Assembly: GCA_965242895.1 (NCBI GenBank)
Contig: OZ251507.1
Location: 2,604,001-2,668,000, forward strand
DNA from: CATQHL01 sp965242895
GTDB taxonomy: Bacteria; Actinomycetota; Acidimicrobiia; Acidimicrobiales; CATQHL01
Length of the DNA stretch: 64,000 nucleotides
Reading direction: 5' to 3'
Of the stretch, positions 44,326 through 52,479 are shown piece after piece. The position numbers were made by a program, and so were the translations under genes. The notes under the pieces are model-generated. The model did no database searches. It was not told the origin of the DNA and worked only from the letters and a program-made list of their open reading frames with translations. How positions within the stretch are numbered: the stretch's first letter is position 1; each line of letters starts with the position of its first letter.

Positions 44326-44433
44326 GTGATCGGGTGAGGACTTACTCCAGCACTGCGCTCCGAGTTCAGTGATGAGATTGACGCCGCCGTTTCAGGAGTG
44401 ATCGGGTGAGGACTTACTCCAGCACTGCGCTCC
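44326..44433 (+). repeat. Perfect 36-bp direct repeat with 36-bp spacer at the pncB start
   Basis: 44326-44361 and 44398-44433 are identical; the spacer is 44362-44397. The second copy contains the pncB start codon and first nine codons. The first gives a GTG (44334) that encodes the same nine residues, then reaches a stop after 12 codons. Confidence 0.9.
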
Positions 44434-45734
44434 TGACCGACCAGTACGAACTGACGATGCTGGATGCCGCCCTGCGCTCAGGGGCGGCAGATCTCCCTGC
44501 CACTTTTGAGGTGTTCTGCAGGCGTCTGCCGCCCGGGCGGCGCTTCGGGGTGGTGGCGGGCACAGGGCGGCTGCTGGCCGAAGTGGAGAGGTTTCGTTTC
44601 ACCAAAGACGAACTCGAACACCTCGAGCGCATGAGCATCGTCACTCCGCCCGCTCTTGAGAAGTTGGCGGACTTCGCCTTTAGCGGCAGTATCTCCGGTT
44701 ACCGGGAGGGAGAGATATTCCTTCCGGGTTCGCCCATACTGACCGTCACTAGCACGTTCGCAGAGGCCGTGCTGCTCGAGACCTTGACGCTTTCGGTGCT
44801 CAACTACGACTCCTCGGTGGCGGCTGCTGCGGCGCGCATGAAGATCGCCGCCGGAGAGCGCACCCTCCTAGAAGGCGGCGGGCGGCGCGCCCACGAGAGG
44901 GCAGCCCCGGTTGCTGCCAGGGCCGCTTACATCTGCGGCTTCGACGCCACCTCCAACTTGGAGGCCGGACGCCTCTTCGGAGTGCCCACTGGAGGAACCA
45001 TCGGGCACGCTTTCATCCTGGCGCACGGATCGGAGGAAGCAGCCATGCGCGCCCAGTTCGACCTGCTAGGGGCGAACAGCACCTACCTCGTGGACACTTA
45101 CGAAACCGCTGGGGGAGTGCGGCGGGCGGTAAATGCGGCGGGCTCCGAACTCGCTGCCATCCGAATCGACTCGGGCGACCTTGCCGCAGAGACCCTCAGG
45201 GCGCGGGCGCTGCTGGATGAGATGGGGGCTGCTCAGACCCGCATCGTGCTGTCGGGCGACCTCGACGAGTTCGACATAGCCGCTGCGGCGGACGTTCCTG
45301 CCGACGGCTACCTCGTGGGCACAGAACTGGTGGTCGGCGCCGGTGCGCCCACCGCCGGACTCGTCTACAAACTCGTGGAGATAGACGGACGGCCGGTGCA
45401 TAAGCATTCGATGGCCAAGTCGTGGCGGCCTGGGCGCAAGCGGGCGTTTCGAGCCTTGGACGAGGAAGGGACGGCCACCTCGGAGGTGCTGATGCTCGAC
45501 GACTCCTCGCCGCCGGAGCGGTCGCGGCGGCTGCAGGTCTCCTTCATGGAGGAGGGCGGTCTGCTCGGTCTGAGCGGTTTGAGCGGTGATGGGCAAGCCG
45601 ACCCTGGCGGGGCGGAGGCGGTAAGGGCCGCCCGCGAGCACCACCGGCAGGCGCTTTCGGAGTTACCTAGGCATGCGCTGGAACTCGCTGCGGGCGAGCC
45701 GTGCCTAGACGTCAAAGTAGGCTCGGGGCGGTGA
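44406..45734 (+). CDS. pncB: Nicotinate phosphoribosyltransferase
   Basis: A 442-residue enzyme converting nicotinate and PRPP to nicotinate mononucleotide in NAD salvage. Family motifs are TDQYELTMLDAALRSG, FEVFCRRLPPGRRFGV, ETLTLSVLNYDSSVAAAAARM, GGGRRAHERAAPVAARAAYI with the catalytic His, GTIGHAFILAH, VDTYETAGGVRRAV, AIRIDSGDLAAE, LSGDLDEF and VGTELVVG. GTG 44406 matches the family N-terminus. The start region is an exact duplicate of sequence 72 bp upstream. pncA follows 107 bp later, so the two salvage steps are likely co-expressed. Confidence 0.93.
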   Translation: MRTYSSTALLTDQYELTMLDAALRSGAADLPATFEVFCRRLPPGRRFGVVAGTGRLLAEVERFRFTKDELEHLERMSIVTPPALEKLADFAFSGSISGYREGEIFLPGSPILTVTSTFAEAVLLETLTLSVLNYDSSVAAAAARMKIAAGERTLLEGGGRRAHERAAPVAARAAYICGFDATSNLEAGRLFGVPTGGTIGHAFILAHGSEEAAMRAQFDLLGANSTYLVDTYETAGGVRRAVNAAGSELAAIRIDSGDLAAETLRARALLDEMGAAQTRIVLSGDLDEFDIAAAADVPADGYLVGTELVVGAGAPTAGLVYKLVEIDGRPVHKHSMAKSWRPGRKRAFRALDEEGTATSEVLMLDDSSPPERSRRLQVSFMEEGGLLGLSGLSGDGQADPGGAEAVRAAREHHRQALSELPRHALELAAGEPCLDVKVGSGR

Positions 45735-45860
45735 GAGGGCAGGGCGGTGAGAATGCCGGTGAGAATGCCGGTGAGAATGCGGGGCGGAATGCGGGTCGGT
45801 GAGAGGCCTGAGAGTGAGAAGACCGGTGAGAGGGCGGGGCGGTGAGAATGCCGGCCGGAG
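45730..45860 (+). repeat. GGTGAGAATGCC-type short repeats between pncB and pncA
   Basis: GTGAGAATGC units recur at 45747-45780, and a ~30-bp block starting at 45730 is repeated at 45825, running into the pncA start. Confidence 0.65.
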
Positions 45861-46480
45861 GTGAGCCGGAAGTGAGCGGGGGAGCGTCGGGAGCGCCGCC
45901 CACTCGGCGGGCGTTGGTGATCGTGGACGTGCAGAACGACTTCTGCGACGTTCCGGGGGCCGCCTTGCCCGTTGAGGGAGGGGCGGCTCTGGCCGGACGC
46001 ATCAGCGAGTTCATGCGCTCCGCTGCTGGTGACTACGTCTCGATTGCCGCCACGCGAGACTGGCACGTAGACCCGGGCGGCCACTTTTCCGAAGAACCGG
46101 ATTTCGAGGAGAGTTGGCCGCCGCACTGCAGGGCGGGCGAACAGGGCGCCGAGTTTCACCCCGATTTAGACATGAACTTCGTGGATGCAGTCTTTTCCAA
46201 GGGGAGGTTCTCGGCTGCCTATTCGGGCTTCGAGGGTCGAAGCGAGGAGGGTGCGACGCTAGAGGAATGGGCTAAGAGCCTTGGCATCGAGTCCGTCGAC
46301 GTGGCAGGAATCGCCACCGACTACTGCGTGCTAGCGACCGTCATGGACGCAGCGGCTCACGGGTTGAAGCCTCGTCTGCTCGTCGACCTTTGCGCGGGGG
46401 TGACTCCAGCCTCGAGTTGGGTCGCCCTAGACAAGATGTCGAAGGTGGCCGAGTTCGTGCGTCTCGACCGTCTCGACTAG
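45842..46480 (+). CDS. pncA: Nicotinamidase (isochorismatase-fold)
   Basis: Deamidates nicotinamide to nicotinate, the substrate of the preceding pncB. Visible features are RRALVIVDVQNDFCDV with catalytic Asp29, ATRDWHVDPGGHF (metal-site Asp/His), a SWPPHCRAGEQGAEFHP block, FSKGRFSAAYSGF with the catalytic Lys, and VAGIATDYCVLATVMDA with the nucleophilic Cys. Its length, 212, is normal. The start is uncertain between GTG 45842 and ATG 45848, both inside a repeat. Function is assigned over other isochorismatase-fold hydrolases because of the motifs and the pncB neighbour. Confidence 0.9.
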   Translation: MRMPAGGEPEVSGGASGAPPTRRALVIVDVQNDFCDVPGAALPVEGGAALAGRISEFMRSAAGDYVSIAATRDWHVDPGGHFSEEPDFEESWPPHCRAGEQGAEFHPDLDMNFVDAVFSKGRFSAAYSGFEGRSEEGATLEEWAKSLGIESVDVAGIATDYCVLATVMDAAAHGLKPRLLVDLCAGVTPASSWVALDKMSKVAEFVRLDRLD

Positions 46481-46491
46481 CGGACTGAGCG

Positions 46492-47103
46492 CTAGCGGAT
46501 CCTGCGGGCTGAACCCAGGAAGCCGCAGAGCTCTACCAACCCCTTCAGCAGGTCGCCGGCGGTCTGAAGAGGCGGCTTTTCCTCACCGGGGACTTCGGGG
46601 TTGCGCAGCCGCAGTTCACGCACAGCAAAGCGCAGGCGGTGTTCGACCACGCTCATCAGCAGCATCGGATGCTGCGAGAGGTCAGGGAGGTGTTCGAGAA
46701 CTTCGGTGAGTGCGCCCGAGTCGTAGAGCCGCACGGGGGATTCAAAATCCTGACGCCGTGAGCCTGTCATGAGACCGGCGAGGTGATGCATCACGCGCGT
46801 GGAACCCGAGCGCCTGTCGCCAGTCACGATTCGGGCTCCGGCCTCGTAGTTTTCGAGCAGTCCCGAGACGTCGCTGCGGCTGAGGCGCACCTTGCCGGCT
46901 AGCAGCAGCACGAGTTCGGCTCCCGACATCAGAGCTTCGGAACAGGCGGTCTTGACGTCCCAGCGTTTCCCGGGGGGCGGTGGGAGAATGGTGTGCACCC
47001 TGCTGAAAGCTCCCACGGCGTCTTCGAGGATCGAAAGCTCGCCCTCCTCGGGCGTCTCGCACATTACGACGACTAGACTGCGCCGCGCTTCGGTTGGGGG
47101 CAT
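46492..47103 (-). CDS. Uncharacterised protein, possibly glycosyltransferase-A-like
   Basis: A 203-residue soluble protein with no signal peptide. Residues ~8-75 (SLVVVMCETPEEGELSILE, then GAELVLLLAGKVRLSRSDVSGLL) look like a Rossmann-type alternation. The segment from GARIVTGDRRSGSTRVMHHL through FESPVRLYDSGALTEVLEHL recalls the second half of GT2 glycosyltransferases, but no DxD motif is seen where expected, so activity is doubtful. It is convergent with pncA (11 bp) and 11 bp downstream of ribA on the same strand, so it is probably the second gene of a ribA transcript. Confidence 0.6.
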   Translation of the reverse strand: MPPTEARRSLVVVMCETPEEGELSILEDAVGAFSRVHTILPPPPGKRWDVKTACSEALMSGAELVLLLAGKVRLSRSDVSGLLENYEAGARIVTGDRRSGSTRVMHHLAGLMTGSRRQDFESPVRLYDSGALTEVLEHLPDLSQHPMLLMSVVEHRLRFAVRELRLRNPEVPGEEKPPLQTAGDLLKGLVELCGFLGSARRIR

Positions 47104-47114
47104 GCCGTTTGACG

Positions 47115-48029
47115 CTAGCGCCGCTGGTTTCCGCTGATGCTGTCTGCTCGGAGGTCTGTCTCCGGCGGTGCTCCGTTGCCGGCTTCGCCGCCGGTTCCGT
47201 CTCCCAGTCCCTCGAGGAGGTGACCTAGGCGGTCGCGTTTGGTGGTCAGATAGCGGAGGTTTTCGGGATTGGGATCGGTCTGCACCGGTATTCGTTCTGA
47301 GACGCTTATTCCGTTCTCCAGCAGTCCGGCCACTTTGTCGAGGTTATTGGTCAGGAGCCGAACCGAGCGGACACCCAGGTCGGCCAGGATCGCCGCAGCC
47401 AGGGCGTAGCTGCGCCCGTCTGCCGGCAGACCTTGCCGCAGGTTGGCGTCGACCGTGTCGGCTCCTTCGTCCTGGAGGGTGTAGGCCTTGAACTTCTTGG
47501 CTAAGCCCACGCCGCGGCCTTCGTGAGCACGCAGGTATACGAGCACGCCCTCGCCTTCTTTTGCGATGAAGCGCAGGGAGGACTGCAGCTGTTCTCCGCA
47601 GTCGCAGCGCAGGGAGCCGAGCAGGTCTCCGGTGGCGCACTCGGAGTGGATGCGCACTAGGACGGGGTTGACGGGCTGGGCAGGGTCGGCAGGGTCGGCA
47701 GTCTGGGCAGCCTCGACGGCCTGGAGGGGGTCGGCTGCCTGGGCAGCCTGAATGGGGTCGGCAGGGTCGGCTGCCTCGGCGGGGTCGGTTGGCTGGACGG
47801 GGTCGCCCAGCACACAGACCATGTGTTCGGTTGGATGCTGCTCTTCTCCCCCTTGAGCGGATCGGCAGTCCTTCCCCGAAGCTATCGAAGGGGCGCTAGG
47901 GGCGCTGCGGTAGGAGAAGACGCGGAATTCTCCGTGCGGCGTGGGCACTCTGGCCGAGCCCAGGCGTTCTACGCCGTTGAGGCGCGGGTGAAGCTCTTGT
48001 GCGTTGCTCTTGTGCATGGTCTGCTGCAT
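47115..48029 (-). CDS. ribA: GTP cyclohydrolase II
   Basis: First step of riboflavin synthesis, opening GTP. Catalytic motifs are VRIHSECATGDLLGSLRCDC (the three zinc cysteines), YLRAHEGRGVGLAKKFKAY, DTVDANLRQGLPADGRSYA, VRLLTNNLDK, and PNPENLRYLTTKRDRLGH near the end. A stretch at residues ~75-125, before VRIHSEC, is an insertion of Ala/Asp/Pro/Gln repeats (DPVQPTDPAEAADPADP...), with ADPADP recurring 24 residues apart; typical RibA proteins lack it. No DHBP synthase domain is fused. A standalone gene upstream of the small protein at 46492. Confidence 0.9.
   Translation of the reverse strand: MQQTMHKSNAQELHPRLNGVERLGSARVPTPHGEFRVFSYRSAPSAPSIASGKDCRSAQGGEEQHPTEHMVCVLGDPVQPTDPAEAADPADPIQAAQAADPLQAVEAAQTADPADPAQPVNPVLVRIHSECATGDLLGSLRCDCGEQLQSSLRFIAKEGEGVLVYLRAHEGRGVGLAKKFKAYTLQDEGADTVDANLRQGLPADGRSYALAAAILADLGVRSVRLLTNNLDKVAGLLENGISVSERIPVQTDPNPENLRYLTTKRDRLGHLLEGLGDGTGGEAGNGAPPETDLRADSISGNQRR
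47683..47775 (+). repeat. In-frame direct repeat in ribA, 72 bp apart
   Basis: GGGTCGGCAGGGTCGGC begins at 47683 and 47755. It underlies the Ala/Asp/Pro insertion of the protein. Confidence 0.75.
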
Positions 48030-48177
48030 GGTCTGCCCGTTGAGTGCCTGAGATCGTTTGCGGGTTCCGATGGTCGTGAAAACCTGCCCGCACGGTACAG
48101 AGGCTAGAGGTCGCCCGACGCAGCCGGACTTCAGCAGGGACGCAGCCGGACTTTGGAATGGCTCCCGCAGGACGGCG

Positions 48178-48183
48178 TAGAGT
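48178..48183 (+). promoter_or_regulatory. -10 hexamer of ltaE (leaderless type)
   Basis: TAGAGT ends seven bases before ATG 48191. This supports that start over the GTG-like options upstream. Confidence 0.45.
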
Positions 48184-48190
48184 TAGGGCA

Positions 48191-49234
48191 ATGTTCGGGA
48201 CGACAGAACCAAAAGTAGACCTCTACAGCGACACCCAGACCAAGCCCACCTCGGCTATGCGCCGGGCGATCGCGGAAGCCGAAGTAGGCGACGAACAGCA
48301 GGACAGAGACCCCACGGTCAACCGCCTGCGTGCGCGAATGGCCGAACTGCTAGGGCACGAGGACGCTTTGTTCCTTCCCACAGGGACGATGTGCAATCTG
48401 GTGGCCGTCGCCGTGCACACCACACCCGGCGACAGCATCGTGGCTGACGACCGCAGCCACATAGTCCGTTCCGAGACGGGCGGCGCCGCTGCGGTCTCCG
48501 GCGTGATCACCGACCTGTTACCTGGCGTGAGAGGCCAGTTCAGCGCAGAAGACCTACGTGTTGCGCTCGCGCCTGGGCACATCTATCGGCCGTCCCCCCG
48601 CTTGGTCTGCCTGGAGCAGACGCACAACTTCGGCGGCGGCGCAGTCTGGCCGCTGGAGCGCTATCGAGAGACGGCGAAGATCGCCCGCCAGCATTCTGCG
48701 TCCGTGCACACCGACGGGGCGCGCCTTTTCAATGCGACAGTGGCCACCGGCACCGACCCGATCCTCTGGGGCGAAGAGGTGGACAGCATCTGGGTGGATT
48801 TCACGAAAGGCCTGGGTGCGCCCTTGGGGGCGGTTCTTGTGGGGTCTCGTGAGTTCATTGCCGAGGCCAGGGTGCACAAGCACCGCCATGGCGGGGCGAT
48901 GCGCCAGGCCGGCATCGCAGCGGCGGCGTGCTTGTATGCCCTGGAGCACCACGTCGAGCGTCTCGCCGAAGACCACCTCAACGCTGCCCGCCTGGCCGAA
49001 GGTCTCGGGGCGCTGGGGCTGGAGACGTCTCCGGTGCAGACGAACATGGTTTGGATAGACGTTTCGTCGACTTCCGTTTCGGCGGCGGAGTTCTTGGAGC
49101 GCCTGGCCGCCCGGGGAGTCAGGATGAGCAGGGTGGAGGAGGACGTGCGGGCGGTCACGCATCTGGACATTTCTGCCGCCGACGTGGATACGGCCGTCGA
49201 GGCTGTGGGGAAGGTGCTGGATTCGCTCTCCTAG
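48191..49234 (+). CDS. ltaE: Low-specificity threonine aldolase
   Basis: A PLP enzyme splitting threonine or allo-threonine to glycine and acetaldehyde. Landmarks are VDLYSDTQTKPTSAMRRAIA at the start, EVGDEQQDRDPTVNRL, FLPTGTMCNLVAV, LEQTHNFGGGAVWPL, HTDGARLFNA and VDFTKGLGAPLGAVLVG with the PLP-binding Lys. The 347-residue length from ATG 48191 is typical; the in-frame start at 48158 would add 11 residues and is disfavoured by the -10 hexamer at 48178. The DUF1015 gene follows after 55 bp. Confidence 0.92.
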   Translation: MFGTTEPKVDLYSDTQTKPTSAMRRAIAEAEVGDEQQDRDPTVNRLRARMAELLGHEDALFLPTGTMCNLVAVAVHTTPGDSIVADDRSHIVRSETGGAAAVSGVITDLLPGVRGQFSAEDLRVALAPGHIYRPSPRLVCLEQTHNFGGGAVWPLERYRETAKIARQHSASVHTDGARLFNATVATGTDPILWGEEVDSIWVDFTKGLGAPLGAVLVGSREFIAEARVHKHRHGGAMRQAGIAAAACLYALEHHVERLAEDHLNAARLAEGLGALGLETSPVQTNMVWIDVSSTSVSAAEFLERLAARGVRMSRVEEDVRAVTHLDISAADVDTAVEAVGKVLDSLS

Positions 49235-49289
49235 TTTCGAAGCATCCGGGCCGGCAGGCTGCGTCCTGCTTCCCTTTGCGGCGCATCTG

Positions 49290-50570
49290 GTGCGTCAAGA
49301 CTGGGCCCGGAGGGTGGTCTCACCTTCCTATGACGGGCTGGCGCCGGCGCAGCGTCGGCAGATTCTGGCAGAAAATCCCTACCTGTTCGCAAACGCGATC
49401 CTTTCAGCGGACGTAACCGGCGACCGTTACAGCCCGGCTGAGCTGGCTGTGAAGAACCGGCAAACCGTCGAGCGTCTTCTAGCGGCGGGCGCTTTTGCGC
49501 CCCCGAGTGGTCGGGCGCACTTCGTCTACCGGCTGGAGGGTTACGGACACACTCAGACGGGACTGGTCGGCCTCCTGCCGCTAGACCTCCACCGCTCAGG
49601 GCGGCTGCGCGCCCACGAGGGCACCGAGGCGAAGCGCCAGGCATTGCTGCAGCTTCACCTGCAGAGGGTGGGCGTCCAGTCCAGTCCTATAGGGATGTTT
49701 CACAGGAGCCTGCCGGAGGTGAAGGCTGTCTTGAGCGAGACGACCGAGACGCAGCCGATCCTGGCTTTCAGCGACATACACGACGTGCGTCAGACGATCT
49801 GGAAGGTTTGCGGTGCGGAGGCCATAAGACGCCTGAACGACGCCCTGGCGGGAGAGAACCTCTACTTGACCGACGGGCATCACCGCCTGGGTGCGGCTTT
49901 GGCGCACAGCGACGCCATTTCCGGCGGCTCCGGCGGGCGGGTTCGGGTTTCCGGCGACTTGATGCCCAGCGATTTCATTCTGGCGGTGTTGTTCTCCCAG
50001 GAGGAGATACGGGCCATGGGGTTTCATCGGGTCGTGAGGCTGCCCGAAGGCTGGGGGCACGAGCGCCTGGCGGAGCGGCTGCGAGCGCTGGGGGAGTTGC
50101 TGCCGATGAGCGGCGCGGGCGATTCGCTGGAGAGCGGGCGCTTTGGCGTCTTCCTCGGGGGGATGTGGCACCAGTTCGTTCCCGAGAAGGCGCCCGAAGG
50201 TCTCGACGTGACCTGGCTGCAGGAGGTGGTTCTGCAGGGAGTTCTGGGGATGGACGCCGGGGAGATAGGGAAGCGGGTGGAGTTTCTTCCTGGACGCCCA
50301 CCCATGCCCCATCAGACGGGCGATGCTGCGACGGAGCCCCTGAAGGTGTTGGAAGAACGCTGCAAAGAGCACGGCGGCGTCGGGTTCGCCCTTCATCCGG
50401 TTCCCTTGGCGGCTCTGAAGCGGCTCTGCGACGCCGGGGAACTGATGCCTCCCAAGTCCACATTCTTCCATCCCAAGCCGCGTTCCGGGGTGTTCATGCG
50501 ATTTCTCCGGCATCCGCCGGACGGGGTCGATCTCGACCCAGAAGACCTCAAGATTTCCGAAACCACTTGA
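49290..50570 (+). CDS. DUF1015 family protein
   Basis: A 426-residue member of a widespread bacterial family of unknown activity. Conserved features are RRVVSPSYDGLAPAQRR, FANAILSAD, FVYRLEGYGHTQTGLVGLL, LRAHEGTEAKRQALLQLH with the invariant HE, LYLTDGHHRLGAALAH near residue 190 and STFFHPKPRSGVFMR at the C-terminus. The DGHHR motif suggests metal-dependent chemistry. GTG 49290 is the first standard start, but in-frame upstream codons (VLLPFAAHL) look like part of the family N-terminus, so a non-standard start may be used. It follows ltaE closely and precedes the membrane protein gene at 50583 by 12 bp. Confidence 0.85.
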   Translation: MRQDWARRVVSPSYDGLAPAQRRQILAENPYLFANAILSADVTGDRYSPAELAVKNRQTVERLLAAGAFAPPSGRAHFVYRLEGYGHTQTGLVGLLPLDLHRSGRLRAHEGTEAKRQALLQLHLQRVGVQSSPIGMFHRSLPEVKAVLSETTETQPILAFSDIHDVRQTIWKVCGAEAIRRLNDALAGENLYLTDGHHRLGAALAHSDAISGGSGGRVRVSGDLMPSDFILAVLFSQEEIRAMGFHRVVRLPEGWGHERLAERLRALGELLPMSGAGDSLESGRFGVFLGGMWHQFVPEKAPEGLDVTWLQEVVLQGVLGMDAGEIGKRVEFLPGRPPMPHQTGDAATEPLKVLEERCKEHGGVGFALHPVPLAALKRLCDAGELMPPKSTFFHPKPRSGVFMRFLRHPPDGVDLDPEDLKISETT

Positions 50571-50582
50571 CAGGGCGGGGGG

Positions 50583-51308
50583 ATGGTCGGGACGCAGTTG
50601 AGGAGCGCCGAAGGTTCCGGAGGTTCCGGGAAGGTCAGCCGTCTAGCCGACGATCCGTATCGCCAGAGTTCCCTGAACCCTCCCTCTCTCAGGGGTTGGA
50701 GCCATCTTCTTGCCGCCCCCTTCGCTGCGGCTGGGTTCGTCTACCTGCTGGTGCGCGCCCCGGCGGGCGGGAGCAGGGCGGTGCTCGCCCTCTACGGCTG
50801 GTCGCTGCTTCAGATGTTTCTGGCGAGCGCCGTTTTCCACCGCAGGCGCTGGAGCGACGCCGGCTGGCTGATCATGCGAAAGATCGACCACCTGGCCATT
50901 TTTCTTCTCATAGCCGGAAGCAACGCCGCCATCATCGGATTAGGAGCGGAAGGAGCCGCCAGGGTGTGGGTTCCTGGCTTGGCGCTCGCCCTGATCGCAG
51001 TAGGGATCGTCCTGCGCATGTTCATCGTTTACCCGCCCTTCGGGCTCATGAACGGAGTCTTTCTGGCGGTCGGCGGCGTGGGTCTGTTCGCATTGCCGAG
51101 CCTGACCAGGAATCTGGGAGCCCTAGCAGCCGTTCTTATAGTCGTCGGCGTGGTTCTCTACGGGGCAGGGGCGCTGTGCTTAGGGGCGCGATTCCCTGCG
51201 CCGCAGGCGAAAACTTTCGGCTATCACGAGGTGTGGCATCTGAACGTGATCGGCGCAGCGGCCTGCCACTACTGCGTTGTGGCGTTCTGGATACTTCCCT
51301 CTTTGTGA
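50583..51308 (+). CDS. Hemolysin III / TrhA-family membrane protein
   Basis: A 241-residue seven-span protein of the PAQR superfamily. After a ~35-residue cytoplasmic lead come SHLLAAPFAAAGFVYLLV, SAVFHRRRWSD (metal-site His), RKIDHLAIFLLIAGSN, then several spans, and the C-terminal HEVWHLNVIGAAACHYCVVA with the two closing His residues of the putative zinc hydrolase site. Bacterial members affect membrane energetics or lipid homeostasis; haemolysis is not implied. ATG 50583 has a GGCGGGGGG purine run as ribosome site. Confidence 0.88.
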   Translation: MVGTQLRSAEGSGGSGKVSRLADDPYRQSSLNPPSLRGWSHLLAAPFAAAGFVYLLVRAPAGGSRAVLALYGWSLLQMFLASAVFHRRRWSDAGWLIMRKIDHLAIFLLIAGSNAAIIGLGAEGAARVWVPGLALALIAVGIVLRMFIVYPPFGLMNGVFLAVGGVGLFALPSLTRNLGALAAVLIVVGVVLYGAGALCLGARFPAPQAKTFGYHEVWHLNVIGAAACHYCVVAFWILPSL

Positions 51309-51387
51309 TGCCGTGATGCCTGCCGTCGGCTGCCGCTCAAGCCCCCCTCTGGCTGGGCCGTTCACGGAAAGGGAAGCCGAGTAAGCC

Positions 51388-52278
51388 GTGGAGACTGGGG
51401 AAGCCGTAGAAACCGAACAGGGCGCTGGAGAAAACTCGCAGCCGATGACCTCAGAAGACCTCAGGGCGGCAGAGTCGGGAAAGGCTGCGGACAGGTACAC
51501 GGTCGGAGTAGGCCCGCACGGACTGCCGTGGCCAGACGATCCTCGCCTGGATCCCAAACTGCTGGCGGAGGGCGACCGTCGGAACGTCGTCGATCGCTAC
51601 CGCTACTGGCAGCACAAAGCCATCGTGGAGGACTTGAAGAGCCGGCGTCACCCCTTCCATGTAGCCATCGAGAACTGGCGGCACGATCTAAACATCGGAG
51701 CCGCTGTGCGGAACGCCAACGCTTTCGGGGCGCAGGCGGTTCACATAGTCGGGCGTAGGCGCTGGAACCGTCGCGGAGCCATGGTGACCGACCGCTACCA
51801 GGACGTCCGACACCACGAGAGAGTGTCCGACTTGAAAACCTGGGCGGAGGGGGAGGATCTGGAGGTGGTCGGAATCGACAACCTCCCTGGGGCGGTTGCC
51901 CTAGAGACGAACGGGCTGCCTCTGCGCTGCGTGCTCTTCTTCGGTCAGGAAGGCCCAGGGTTGTCGCCCGAGGCCGTGGAGGTCTGTGATTCGATGCGCT
52001 GCATAAGCCAGTTCGGCTCCACTCGCTCAATCAACGCCGGAGTGGCCAGCGGTATCGCCATGTACGCATGGGTCTTGCGGCACGTGTTCGGAGAGGAGCC
52101 AGCAGGGGCGCAGCGGCGCCAGCGGGGGCGCAGGGGCGCCAGCGGGGGCGCGGGGGCGCAGCAGGGGCGCAGCGGCTTCGGGAGGATTTTCCTGACCGAA
52201 GCGTCTGAGAACGAAGTGTCTGAGGCTGAAGTGCCTGAGGCTGTAGCCTCATCCGCAGAGGAGCGGACGCATCGTTAG
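51388..52278 (+). CDS. TrmH/SpoU-family RNA 2'-O-methyltransferase
   Basis: The SPOUT knot motifs are all present: HDLNIGAAVRNANAFGAQ (motif 1, near residue 110), VLFFGQEGPGLSPEA (motif 2) and QFGSTRSINAGVASGIAMYA (motif 3, near residue 220). It should use S-adenosylmethionine to methylate a ribose 2'-OH in tRNA or rRNA; the target cannot be told. The N-terminal ~90 residues are extra and acidic at the start; GTG 51388 is the longest start, ATG 51445 an alternative. The C-terminal tail after residue 240 contains Arg/Gly/Gln and then Glu/Val/Ala short repeats. The 53-residue peptide gene follows 38 bp later. Confidence 0.88.
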   Translation: METGEAVETEQGAGENSQPMTSEDLRAAESGKAADRYTVGVGPHGLPWPDDPRLDPKLLAEGDRRNVVDRYRYWQHKAIVEDLKSRRHPFHVAIENWRHDLNIGAAVRNANAFGAQAVHIVGRRRWNRRGAMVTDRYQDVRHHERVSDLKTWAEGEDLEVVGIDNLPGAVALETNGLPLRCVLFFGQEGPGLSPEAVEVCDSMRCISQFGSTRSINAGVASGIAMYAWVLRHVFGEEPAGAQRRQRGRRGASGGAGAQQGRSGFGRIFLTEASENEVSEAEVPEAVASSAEERTHR

Positions 52279-52316
52279 AGGGCGGTCGCACCGTTACCAG
52301 GAAAGGAAACGTGATT

Positions 52317-52478
52317 ATGAAAGAGTTCTGGGCATTCTTGAAGCGCCTCCTCGGCGGGCTTTGGAAACTTCTGAAGGCAATCCTGAAATTTGTAGGGAAA
52401 ATTCTCGGAAAATTGTTCAGCGGGCTGGGAAAGCTCCTGGGCAAAAGCTCTGGGAAAAAAGAATCTCAAGGAAGCTAG
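52317..52478 (+). CDS. 53-residue cationic amphipathic peptide (bacteriocin-like)
   Basis: A short gene with a strong ribosome site AGGAAAGGAAAC (52299-52310); start ATG 52317 or in-frame GTG 52311. The peptide begins MKEFWAFLKRLLGGLWKLL, continues KAILKFVGKILGKLFSGLG, and ends with a polar KKESQGS tail. Residues 3-43 alternate Leu/Ile/Phe/Trp with Lys at 3-4 and 7-8 residue steps, giving a one-sided, strongly positive amphipathic helix. Size, two Trp and many Lys recall leaderless bacteriocins such as aureocin A53, without clear sequence similarity. No leader, processing motif or dedicated exporter is adjacent (an ABC exporter lies 2.5 kb on). It could instead be a membrane-curvature or toxin peptide. 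Confidence 0.6.
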   Translation: MKEFWAFLKRLLGGLWKLLKAILKFVGKILGKLFSGLGKLLGKSSGKKESQGS

Positions 52479-52479
52479 G

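Noticed and set aside
44326..44433. 36-bp repeat, 36-bp spacer, 36-bp repeat as a minimal CRISPR
   Set aside because: Only two copies, one containing the pncB start codon; no leader or cas genes. A local duplication explains it.
44406..46480. pncB-pncA as NAD-repair genes functionally tied to the TIR defence cassette
   Set aside because: They lie more than 25 kb away in core chromosome and are common salvage genes; proximity is no evidence of a link.
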